DNA of 64,000 bases, taken from contig NZ_FOUJ01000001.1 in assembly GCF_900114835.1 (NCBI RefSeq), forward strand, positions 372,001 through 436,000. The letters run 5' to 3'. Of the stretch, positions 9,383 through 16,675 are shown one piece after another. Within the stretch, counting starts at the first letter, position 1. The number at the start of each line of letters is the position of its first letter. The translations under genes were made by a program, and so were the position numbers. This DNA comes from Methanolobus profundi. GTDB lineage: Archaea > Halobacteriota > Methanosarcinia > Methanosarcinales > Methanosarcinaceae. Below the pieces are notes generated by a model. The model saw nothing but the letters and a program-made list of their open reading frames with translations. It ran no database searches and had not been told where the DNA came from.

Positions 9383-10720
9383 TCAATACTCAGGCTCCTC
9401 AACTTTTCCCATAAAGAGTATGCATCCAGTCCGTTTATCTTCTATGATGAACAGGAAAGGATGGTCTGCTTTGAATTCCAGTACTTTTTCTGAGGGAACT
9501 ACGGCACAGTCAACTGCTTCAATTGCTGTAGCAGCAGCAGCTTCCGTACCCTTTTCCTGCACATCAATGAATGCCTGGTGGATTACATCATCTAACCATA
9601 GCATGTAATCCTCTGGCACCATCTCTGAGAAATTTGCCCTAATACCAAAAGCATCCACTATTCCCATGTCCTGCAATGTTTCTGGCAATTCGGTTTTAGT
9701 ATCGATTTTGAATTTAGGTAACCAAGTTTGTACCGGATATTGGGAATTCATGGAAGATTTAAGTCTGGTATATTCAGAAAGAGTGAAACTGTCTTCAAAT
9801 TCTCCGATGTCATTTTCTTCTGGAAGCACAATATACATGCATAGATCATTACCTTTGTACGGCAGTTCCACAATCTTTGCGTTTTTACTTTCACCATAAC
9901 TGAAATACTCTTGGATATACATCATATCCACAGGAGTTCCATCTTTACTTGAAGAAGAATTATAAAAGATTCTTTTTTCCGTATTTGTTGTATCAAATTC
10001 ATTCATCCATTTTCCTTTAAAATAAACAGCATTTGTAATGATTATGGCTGTGTCTATGGTTATCAAATTCTCTGGAATCAGATATTTGATTTTATCGTTT
10101 GTTTTTGAAGCAACCCATTCATTGATGATCGTTCTGGACTCTTCCGGTTTACCTCTAAAGTCAATATTTGTTACATTTCCTTCATAGTATTTTTTTGAAT
10201 TTTGTACAAATTGTTGATTCAAAGGATACTCTTTTCGAACCCAGAGGGCATTTGCAGTTTTCAGATCATAGCTATCATCATTTGAATTGATAGTATCCAT
10301 CATATCTTTCGAAGTCTTTTCAAGAATAGGTTTGCTTAGTGGATAATTGAACACATATGCTATCTCTTCCTGTGTAGCACCTTCAGCACCATCATAACAG
10401 ACAGCCATTGCAGTAAAAATGCTGTATGGTGAGAATACCAGATTCTCTTCTTTTGTGAGATTTAAATACATATCAAAAGCAAACGCATTGTTTGCAGTTG
10501 CGATATCATAATCATCGGCTGAGTATGCATATATCATGGTAGCTTTGTCTATAGAATCTGTTTCTGTATGCATGGCCGGAGGGATGCTATTTACGTTATC
10601 AGATTCCATGGAGTTTGTGCTTAATTCTATTTCAGAGCTTGTATCATTTTCGATGCAACCAATGCACAAGAAAACAAAAAGACAAAATGATACTGTTTGT
10701 ATAAATTTTTTATCAATCAT
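9383..10720 (-). CDS. secreted serpin-family protease inhibitor lipoprotein
   Basis: 445 residues with a lipoprotein-like signal (FCLFVFLCIGC) followed by a short linker and a full serpin domain (~60-445): NLVFSPYSIFTAMAVCYDGAEG at the start of the fold and HPFLFIIEDKRTGCILFMGKV at the end. The hinge EKGTEAAAATA (389-399) has the small residues needed for loop insertion, so it should be an inhibitory serpin. By alignment to the antitrypsin loop, P1 falls on Cys405 (VDC|AVV). Serpins trap serine or cysteine proteases by irreversible covalent complex formation. It lies 88 bp downstream of a PepSY-like gene and a clan CD-like protease gene on the same strand, so it may inhibit that protease. The target is inferred. 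Confidence 0.92.
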   Translation of the reverse strand: MIDKKFIQTVSFCLFVFLCIGCIENDTSSEIELSTNSMESDNVNSIPPAMHTETDSIDKATMIYAYSADDYDIATANNAFAFDMYLNLTKEENLVFSPYSIFTAMAVCYDGAEGATQEEIAYVFNYPLSKPILEKTSKDMMDTINSNDDSYDLKTANALWVRKEYPLNQQFVQNSKKYYEGNVTNIDFRGKPEESRTIINEWVASKTNDKIKYLIPENLITIDTAIIITNAVYFKGKWMNEFDTTNTEKRIFYNSSSSKDGTPVDMMYIQEYFSYGESKNAKIVELPYKGNDLCMYIVLPEENDIGEFEDSFTLSEYTRLKSSMNSQYPVQTWLPKFKIDTKTELPETLQDMGIVDAFGIRANFSEMVPEDYMLWLDDVIHQAFIDVQEKGTEAAAATAIEAVDCAVVPSEKVLEFKADHPFLFIIEDKRTGCILFMGKVEEPEY

Positions 10721-10808
10721 AATTTATAATGGATGTGTTTGTACATATAATTAACGGACTATGGAGATTTTGCAAGAACAAAAAAGAAAGAAGGGAGAAA
10801 ATGATACT

Positions 10809-11717
10809 TTAATCTCCTGAATACACAACTGTTAATATTTCTCCAGAATATGCATCAATCCAAGCAGCTCCTGGATAGGCATTTTCTTCAAAACTTGAGT
10901 CTTTAAACTGTATCCACCATGCAAGAGTCGTTGTCCCATTATTCTCTTTCCAAACAAGGTCTGATGAGATGATGTCTAAAGTGTTTGCCTTTTCGATTCC
11001 AATAGTAGGTTCGTTAGCCATATACTCTTTGAGAATTTTGCTCGCCTCAGAATCCATAATACTTGGTTCAGTATCAAATGTGGTCATGTTTTTTTCACTC
11101 ATGGCCCATCGTATACGATAACTTGTAACCTCACCTGTTTCAGCATTAACCCTGATCTGTATTCCATCGGAAAGCGAAGGAACTCCACGAATAATCCTTG
11201 CGTAAGATATTTTGTACTCTGTTGGCAAATTATCTGCAGCAGGTTCCTTGTACTTGACATTTTCAAGCTCGATCTCATTCAGTTTGTCAACTGTCAGTCT
11301 GGATTGAATATAATCTTCTGCTACTTTCAAAGCTTCTTCTTTGCTTATATTCATGTTTCCTTTTACTTTTTTAGATCCATCATATATAAAGAGCAGATCT
11401 CCATTAGACGCATCTACACCTGCTACAACATGTCTTCCATTAGTAGTTTCCGCACTCACTTGCCAAATTAATCCATAATTTTCCTTGTTAAGTAATTCTC
11501 CCTGCGTGGATTTAACAATTACTTCTGGTGCCTCTGATTTTAGTAGCAATTCCGCATCTTCAAAAGCTATATCGGTCTCAGTAGTTGCAGAATCAAGATA
11601 TTTAGTACAGCTTTCATTTTCTTTTGTGAACAACACTGCTCCTTCCTCTGAAGCAAAAGCTAGAAACATTGCACTCACTATAATTAAAGTTAAGATACTA
11701 AGTTGTCTAAATTTCAT
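10809..11717 (-). CDS. secreted PepSY/YcdB-like protein
   Basis: 302 residues with an N-terminal signal or anchor segment (LSILTLIIVSAMFLAFA). At least two PepSY-like units follow: WQVSAETTNGRHVVAGVDASNGDLLFI, ISKEEALKVAEDYIQSRL with IQIRVNAETGEVTSYRI, and a final AAWIDAYSGEILTVVYSGD. The recurring x-V-(D/N)A-x-(T/S)G-(E/D) turn is typical of PepSY. Such domains occur as propeptides and inhibitors of secreted peptidases. GGAGAG precedes the ATG at 11717, only 12 bp after the stop of the upstream protease-like gene, so they are co-transcribed. A role as chaperone or inhibitor of the neighbouring protease is inferred. Confidence 0.65.
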   Translation of the reverse strand: MKFRQLSILTLIIVSAMFLAFASEEGAVLFTKENESCTKYLDSATTETDIAFEDAELLLKSEAPEVIVKSTQGELLNKENYGLIWQVSAETTNGRHVVAGVDASNGDLLFIYDGSKKVKGNMNISKEEALKVAEDYIQSRLTVDKLNEIELENVKYKEPAADNLPTEYKISYARIIRGVPSLSDGIQIRVNAETGEVTSYRIRWAMSEKNMTTFDTEPSIMDSEASKILKEYMANEPTIGIEKANTLDIISSDLVWKENNGTTTLAWWIQFKDSSFEENAYPGAAWIDAYSGEILTVVYSGD

Positions 11718-11729
11718 ACATGTCTCTCC

Positions 11730-12428
11730 TTAAGTTCTTAAACACAAGTTATCGTCGCCTAAAAATCGATTGTATCCAACGTCATCTGCATTTCCAAACT
11801 CTTCCTCAACTTCATCCTCGGCATAGTCTGCAGCATCGCAAACTTCAACATTGGTGAAAGTGGCAAGATCAAAGAATGCTGCGTAAAAACGGGCATTATG
11901 CAAAGTAAAAACCGGACCTCTGTAGCCAAAATAACTATCAAAATCTTCGCATAAAAACTCCCAGCCTAAATCCGCATATTTTGTAGAGTTGCATGTACCC
12001 ATAAAAATGAAGCCACCATTAATGTCATCCAACCAATTGTCTACCTCATTAGCAAACAACCAGCTGGAATCTTTGAATTGTACAGCACTTTTATGGTTAT
12101 CGTCGTCTGATCCTCCATGAGAATGGATTAAAACAACGTTCATATCCACTGTTTCATCAAGTGAATTTATATTATCAATAAAATCCTGATCGCTAGTTGA
12201 TCCAGTGCCATAGTCTGCAATTACATTGACATCAGGAATTAAAACCATATCTGCCCTTGCTTCAACCATTCTGGAATTTATATAATTTATTTCATTAGCA
12301 GTAAGGTCTCCAAATTGAGTTCGACTTCGATCTATCATTGCGTCAGTAGCCGATGCTGGCACAATAAGCAACAATAGCAAAAAGCAAATTGTGCACAGAA
12401 GTTTTGATTTCGTTCTTTTTGTTTTCAT
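11730..12428 (-). CDS. secreted clan CD (caspase/gingipain-like) cysteine protease candidate
   Basis: 232 residues with a Sec signal peptide (LLCTICFLLLLLIVPASA). A hydrophobic strand followed by His-Gly (NVVLIHSHGG, H104-G105) and, 42 residues later, a strand ending in Cys (GFIFMGTCNS, C146) reproduce the His/Cys dyad of clan CD proteases. The segment after the Cys (FGYRGPVFTLHNARFYAAFF...VCDAADYAEDEV) resembles the G(A/P)V..F..A layout of the C25/C11 group. GAGGT precedes the ATG at 12428. It heads a probable operon with the PepSY-like and serpin genes. I see motif-level support only; a non-catalytic relative is possible. Confidence 0.58.
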   Translation of the reverse strand: MKTKRTKSKLLCTICFLLLLLIVPASATDAMIDRSRTQFGDLTANEINYINSRMVEARADMVLIPDVNVIADYGTGSTSDQDFIDNINSLDETVDMNVVLIHSHGGSDDDNHKSAVQFKDSSWLFANEVDNWLDDINGGFIFMGTCNSTKYADLGWEFLCEDFDSYFGYRGPVFTLHNARFYAAFFDLATFTNVEVCDAADYAEDEVEEEFGNADDVGYNRFLGDDNLCLRT

Positions 12429-12765
12429 TTTCTTAACCTCTTTTATTCACTCCCGAGGCAATATTACGCAAGCTTTAAGCATTATCAAAACTAACAATAT
12501 CTTGCCTCAGGGCAATTTCGAGATCCAGGACAATATTACCAACACTGCTTGGATCTCGAGCACATTTCTTCATGTAGCAATTAAAAATTATACAGAGCTT
12601 ATTAATTTATTTTGGCCTTCTCATCCAACTAAAAATGCTGTATTGTAAATTTGGATCACTATCAGAATTCTGAGCTTACACTCAACACTGAGTTGGATGA
12701 TACGGCCAAAAATCCTAAATATATTATTTTGACATGTTTATTAGACTACTAAAAAGGTGTAAATC
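12429..12765. repeat. spacer packed with three inverted repeats
   Basis: Between two divergent signal-peptide genes lie three separate stem candidates. They are 12455-12465 with 12496-12508 (GAGGCAATATT / AATATCTTGCCTC), 12519-12527 with 12550-12558 (CGAGATCCA / TGGATCTCG), and 12610-12630 with 12691-12711 (21-base arms, 18 pairing). The third loop contains a perfect palindrome TCAGAATTCTGA (12662-12673). A TATA-like AATATATTATTT at about 12718-12729 probably serves the gene at 12766. The stems could be operators, a small mobile repeat or an RNA. Confidence 0.5.
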
Positions 12766-13209
12766 ATGATTAAAAAAATAGGTATTGTTTTATTATTCCT
12801 GTTGTTTTCAGCAGGTTGTGCAGTTGCAGAAGAAAATCTTGCTTCAGATGAACTCTCTGCCCAGGGTTATATTGTAACACCATCGAAGAACGACAATGAC
12901 CCCTTTCCAATTTTGAAAACATCTGATACTATTACACAGGGTGAAACAAACTGGCATTATAAATCAGTTAGTTCTTACATCACGACCTTAGATGTAAATC
13001 TTAACTGGGGAAATACAGGCAACTCTCTCAGGCTCACGATTTATACTCCTGACGGTGTTACACTTGGTCCTTACTATGATAGTGCAGACGGATCAATTGA
13101 CGGCAAGATTGATCTTGATATTACAAATTCAAATGGCATTGCCACAGGAACCTGGAACTACAAAGTCTATGGATATAGTGTATACGGTACTGAATCTTAC
13201 ACAATTTAA
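12766..13209 (+). CDS. small secreted protein with GYIVTP motif
   Basis: 147 residues with a signal peptide (GIVLLFLLFSAGCAVAEE, a possible lipobox SAGC). The mature protein begins with a GYIVTPS motif and continues as a beta-rich domain (NWHYKSVSSYITTLDVNLNW, SLRLTIYTPDGVTLGPYYDSADGSIDG) resembling bacterial prepeptidase C-terminal-like or carbohydrate-module folds. AAAAGGTGT precedes the ATG. The stop is 2 bp before the next gene, whose extracellular segment carries the same GYIVTP motif, so the two products probably work together at the cell surface. The family is not named with confidence. Confidence 0.7.
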   Translation: MIKKIGIVLLFLLFSAGCAVAEENLASDELSAQGYIVTPSKNDNDPFPILKTSDTITQGETNWHYKSVSSYITTLDVNLNWGNTGNSLRLTIYTPDGVTLGPYYDSADGSIDGKIDLDITNSNGIATGTWNYKVYGYSVYGTESYTI

Positions 13210-13211
13210 CC

Positions 13212-13988
13212 ATGGAAAAAGCGTTCTTTAAAGCAGGATTTTTCCTGCTTTTTATCATATGTAGTATTACCGTTGTATTAGCTTCTGATGACAACGGAGG
13301 ATACATAGTAACACCCACTACAGGTGAATATCCAGAAGGTGCAATTGTCGACCACACAGAAGCAGATGGAAATATTACTTTTTGGGATTTACCATTGTGG
13401 ATACAAGTTTCTGTTATTAGCGGGATGCTAATCCCCGTAATTGCTTCGTTCAAATATTTCCCTATACTTCTTGGGAAGCTCATTAAGAAAAAAGAAAATG
13501 CAAAACTACGTGCCATTAGTTCTTACATCAAAGAGAATCCAGGTTGCTTTGAAGCTGAAATTTCAAAAAATCTAGATATAAAAAGAGGGACACTTCGTCA
13601 TTACCTTGGCAAGTTAATAGAACAAAACCTAATTTCAACGATAAGGAATGGAAAAATTAAAAATATTTTCCCCACAGGTTTTTTTGAATCGAATGAACAG
13701 AAAAGATTTCACCTTCATTTAAAAAATGATACTCGCAAGATTATGCTAAATACCATTACTGAAAAGCCTGGAATTACAGGACAAGAATTAGCTTCTGAGT
13801 TGGCACTAGACAAAAGTACAATTCATTGGCATATCAGTAAACTTCTTGGTGATGATATTGTTCGCATTGAAAGAGATGGTCGTTTCAACAAACACTATCT
13901 GAAGAGTAATTCTAGGATTATTTCCGATTTTGAATGCAGCACGCAATATGAGGGCGAGTGTTCACAGTTCCCTGCCTGTCAAAAATAG
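13212..13988 (+). CDS. membrane-anchored tandem winged-helix transcription regulator
   Basis: 258 residues. An N-terminal hydrophobic segment (8-24), an external stretch with GYIVTPTTGEYPEGA, a second membrane span (~62-86) and a cytoplasmic part with two winged helices: LRAISSYIKENPGCFEAEIS...RGTLRHYLGKL (~97-150) and IMLNTITEKPGITGQELA...STIHWHISKLL (~174-235). The layout is that of a one-component sensor passing an outside signal to DNA. It follows the secreted GYIVTP protein by 2 bp and shares its motif, suggesting that the secreted protein is ligand or decoy. A Cys-rich tail (FECSTQYEGECSQFPACQK) could bind metal. Similar membrane-bound HTH proteins are frequent in Methanosarcina. Target genes are unknown; the divergent protease-serpin operon is a candidate. 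Confidence 0.78.
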   Translation: MEKAFFKAGFFLLFIICSITVVLASDDNGGYIVTPTTGEYPEGAIVDHTEADGNITFWDLPLWIQVSVISGMLIPVIASFKYFPILLGKLIKKKENAKLRAISSYIKENPGCFEAEISKNLDIKRGTLRHYLGKLIEQNLISTIRNGKIKNIFPTGFFESNEQKRFHLHLKNDTRKIMLNTITEKPGITGQELASELALDKSTIHWHISKLLGDDIVRIERDGRFNKHYLKSNSRIISDFECSTQYEGECSQFPACQK

Positions 13989-14247
13989 TATCTATATATT
14001 TATGGCAGATTGATTATATTTAAAATACTAAATAATCGATTTCAGACTAATATCTACAAAAAAAGGTTACTGTAGGTTAATAAGACATTCATACGAATAT
14101 ACTTTCGGAACTACTATTATATGCAAAACAAATAAAGTCAATCTATTTATTCTCTATAGTGATATACACATCATGGCCAAAAACGGCAATATGGTAATTG
14201 ATTTGCAATAAAGAATATGTAATACATTAAAAACACAAGCACTATAT

Positions 14248-14265
14248 ACTTACTACACAGTAAGT
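14248..14265 (+). promoter_or_regulatory. 7-bp hairpin overlapping a TATA element
   Basis: ACTTACT and AGTAAGT flank ACAC immediately downstream of CACTATATACT. The site lies 12 bp before the original start of the decayed ATPase gene. A repressor-type operator is possible. Confidence 0.35.
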
Positions 14266-14277
14266 TACTATAAGGTA

Positions 14278-14888
14278 ATGTTCTATGCCGCGTGAAAGAG
14301 CTCTCCCAACTTGAAGATATATTCAATGCTCCTTCTTCATCTCTTGTTGTTTTCTATGGGAGAAGACGTGTGGGAAAGACAGAGCTGAGCAAAGAGTTTG
14401 TCAAGAATAAAAAAGCCTTTACCTTTTTGTGGAGACGAAAAGTGAAGAACTTTTATTGCGTGATCTGGAAGTTGAACTTGGGACCATAACAGGTATCAAG
14501 CCACGTTTGGACAGTTTTGATGATTTTTTCACTTTCATATTTAGAATGCAGGAAAAACTGGTGATCATACTTGGCGAGTTTCAGAATTTTACTAAAGTGA
14601 ATCCGGATCTCTATTCCAAATTTCAGGAATAGGTGGAAAAAAGAAACAGAGATAGACCTTATTGCTTTTGACAAAACTAGCCTTAGTGCTCTGTTCTGTG
14701 AAGTAAAATGGAAGCATCTGTCAGAAAAAGGGGCCTTAAACATAATAGAGGATCTGAGGTCTAAATCAAAAGAAGTGGAGGGTACATGGAACCCTAACTA
14801 CTGCCTTATAGCTAAAAAGATTGGAGGAAAAGAGAAAATGGATTTCCTTGCTCTGGATCTGGACGATATCAAGATAGAGTGTACGTAA
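14278..14888 (+). pseudogene. decayed archaeal ATPase (PF01637/DUF234 family)
   Basis: Family members begin MFYDRxxEL and carry a GRRRVGKT P-loop. Here ATGTTCTAT (14278) is followed by a 1-base loss, after which the right frame resumes (VKELSQLEDIFNAPSSSLVV, FYGRRRVGKTELS). A second frameshift lies near 14430 (METKSEELLLRDLEVE...). After LYSKFQE (14630) the middle of the gene is missing and the DUF234 C-terminus follows (RWKKETEIDLIAFDKTSLSA...FCEVKWKHL), ending at TAA 14886-14888. A full-length gene would be ~1.4 kb, so at least two frameshifts and a large deletion are present. Not expected to be functional. Confidence 0.85.
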
Positions 14889-14916
14889 CAGAACTGACCA
14901 CTTTCGAGTTGAATTC

Positions 14917-15279
14917 TCATGAGAATAAACTCAATTTCTTTGTTAATTTATCAATATCTTCACTCTTCATGGGGAAGAAACCCAATGCTGTAATTGTCCC
15001 GGGTTCCACTTCTGTCCTTCCAGCATCGCGTACAAGTTCACAGATATATCCTTCATTAATGGCTTTGTCCCTGAAGTTCAACAATTTGGTTCGATTCTTG
15101 ATCTTCAGAACAACTTTCTTTTGTTGTTTTCCATCATCGAACCATTCTTTAATATCATCAAGACGGTCCAGATTTTTGAGGATCGGAGTTATAGATGCAT
15201 GGGCAACCTGAACTCCAAGCTTCCCGGGAGACATTTCCACATCTTCAGGTATCACTATTACTTGTTTATATTCCCACAT
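14917..15279 (-). CDS. pth2: peptidyl-tRNA hydrolase, archaeal type (Pth2)
   Basis: 120 residues, the usual length. YKQVIVIPEDVEMSPGKLGV, QVAHASI, KKVVLKI and a C-terminal DAGRTEVEPGTITALGFFP are the conserved Pth2 blocks. The enzyme hydrolyses the ester bond of peptidyl-tRNAs released from stalled ribosomes, recycling tRNA in the cytoplasm. GAAGGAAT precedes the ATG. A single-copy core gene, it stands isolated among decayed and accessory genes, which suggests that the accessory genes were inserted around it. Confidence 0.95.
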   Translation of the reverse strand: MWEYKQVIVIPEDVEMSPGKLGVQVAHASITPILKNLDRLDDIKEWFDDGKQQKKVVLKIKNRTKLLNFRDKAINEGYICELVRDAGRTEVEPGTITALGFFPMKSEDIDKLTKKLSLFS

Positions 15280-15292
15280 ATTCCTTCACTTT

Positions 15293-15553
15293 TTAGATAT
15301 TGAATACTTGGTAATGTCTGAAAGCTTGTATATAATTTTCGAAATGCTGACATGCTGTATCATATATTCCCCAAGCACACACATTTCCTAGAATGATGAT
15401 TCTAAGTACAATGTCAGGATGTAAATCACTTGATTGAGTTTCAATAAATGGATACACGTCATATGATGTTAATGCAGAAGTTCTTTGCTCTTTTCGATAT
15501 TCATTGATTCTATCGTATACTTCCCTTTCATTTGTAATTGGTTTTTCACTCAT
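15293..15553 (-). CDS. hypothetical protein, 86 residues
   Basis: The frame from ATG 15553 gives MSEKPITNEREVYDRINEYR followed by a stretch that includes DIVLRIIILGNVCAWGIYDTA. The frame continues upstream to 15700, but that extension looks non-coding and there is no ribosome site there. It is predicted soluble with a hydrophobic C-terminal helix. The gene ends 14 bp before pth2 starts and could be in one transcript with it. I recognise no family. Confidence 0.45.
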   Translation of the reverse strand: MSEKPITNEREVYDRINEYRKEQRTSALTSYDVYPFIETQSSDLHPDIVLRIIILGNVCAWGIYDTACQHFENYIQAFRHYQVFNI

Positions 15554-15754
15554 GTAATGTAGTATATTTTGAGTATATATTCTGATGAGCCTAGTGAGGT
15601 GAAAGTGAATATATCTGTTTCTATTGTTGGCCATAACAAAAGTGTTTTTTGAATAGAGGAAAAGCCTTGCAAGAAACTTTAAGAAAAAGTCCTGATGCAT
15701 TTAGTGAGCCTCTTGTTGCGCATTATCTTCAACACTATATGGGGAAAGGTTAAA

Positions 15755-15775
15755 GGTAAACATAATATGTTTACC
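15755..15775. promoter_or_regulatory. perfect 10-bp-arm palindrome upstream of the MCM-like pair
   Basis: The arms GGTAAACATA and TATGTTTACC are separated by a single A. The palindrome is ~125 bp before the MCM-like gene and includes a TATA-like core. It has the form of a dimeric repressor operator, perhaps autoregulation of the replication-like module. No second copy was noticed in the window. Confidence 0.5.
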
Positions 15776-15900
15776 CTTATAATCAACATGCACCGGCTCA
15801 GTTATCCTTATGTATGAGAAGTTTTTAATGTAAATTGAAAGTTTCAAAATATCCTCAAAGAATTGTATTGAACGTTATCATCAATTTGAAAGGTGCTAAT

Positions 15901-16641
15901 ATGGAAGATAACATTCCCATAAATGTAAGTGATATTCGAAGTAAACATCTTCACAAAGAAATAGTTGTGAAGGGTTTGGTTTATGAAATGAACATGGTGC
16001 AACCTAAGATTCAAAAAGCTGCATTTAAATGTCAGCAATGTGGTGCAATTATCTATGAGGATGTACTGGAAGAACCAGAAATTTGCAGTAAATGTCAAAA
16101 AAATGCCCAATTTAAATTTATAGAAGAAAAATGCAAATTTATAGATCATAGAGAAGTAATACTAGTTGAAATCCCCAGTAGATTTGATAATCCATCTACA
16201 AAGTATTCTCTTAAGATTGAGCTTGAAGATGATAATGTAGATATTGTAAAAGTAGGGGACGTTATACAAGTAACAGGAATGCTTAGAACATCAACTATTC
16301 CTAAAAAGAACAGGAAAGCTCCTGAATTTATATTCTCTGCCGACACCATACATACGATTGGGCAATATGGATCTTACTCAAACAGGGTTGTTTATGAAGA
16401 TCTACTAGAATCTAATAACGATAAAATAATATCGCAAAGAGACCGGATAAAAATATTAAAAGATACTATACAAGAGCTTACTGATCTTTCTCCAGAAGGC
16501 AAAGCTAAAGTTGAAGATGTATATGAGAGAGTATCAACGTCTGGTATTGAAAAAGATGATGCAGAATCTCTTGTAGATAGGATGCGCAGGTCTGGTGATA
16601 TAATCCTAATAGATGGTCAATTTTTAAAACGGATAGAATAG
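15901..16641 (+). CDS. MCM-like protein without AAA+ domain (OB/zinc N-domain plus winged helix)
   Basis: 246 residues from ATG 15901, which has AAAGGTG upstream; the frame is open from 15835 but that extension lacks a site. Residues ~8-150 match the MCM N-terminal OB domain: IRSKHLHKEIVVKGLVYEM, zinc ligands C44/C47 and C62/C65, KCKFIDHREVILVEIP, and LEDDNVDIVKVGDVIQVTGML. Residues ~195-246 (LSPEGKAKVEDVYERVSTSG then DDAESLVDRMRRSGDIILI) match the C-terminal MCM winged helix. The ~330-residue ATPase core normally between them is absent. It probably binds single-stranded DNA or replicative MCM. It is the first gene of a pair with 16676. MCM relationship is clear; function is inferred. Confidence 0.82.
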   Translation: MEDNIPINVSDIRSKHLHKEIVVKGLVYEMNMVQPKIQKAAFKCQQCGAIIYEDVLEEPEICSKCQKNAQFKFIEEKCKFIDHREVILVEIPSRFDNPSTKYSLKIELEDDNVDIVKVGDVIQVTGMLRTSTIPKKNRKAPEFIFSADTIHTIGQYGSYSNRVVYEDLLESNNDKIISQRDRIKILKDTIQELTDLSPEGKAKVEDVYERVSTSGIEKDDAESLVDRMRRSGDIILIDGQFLKRIE

Positions 16642-16675
16642 GTATTTCTGAATTATAAATAGAGGGGGCATTGAA

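Noticed and set aside
12391-12648. 85-codon plus-strand frame
   Set aside because: Starts inside the divergent protease-like gene and crosses the inverted-repeat spacer; no coding character.
15554-15700. N-terminal extension of the 86-residue hypothetical protein
   Set aside because: No ribosome site and low-quality sequence; the internal ATG at 15553 is preferred.
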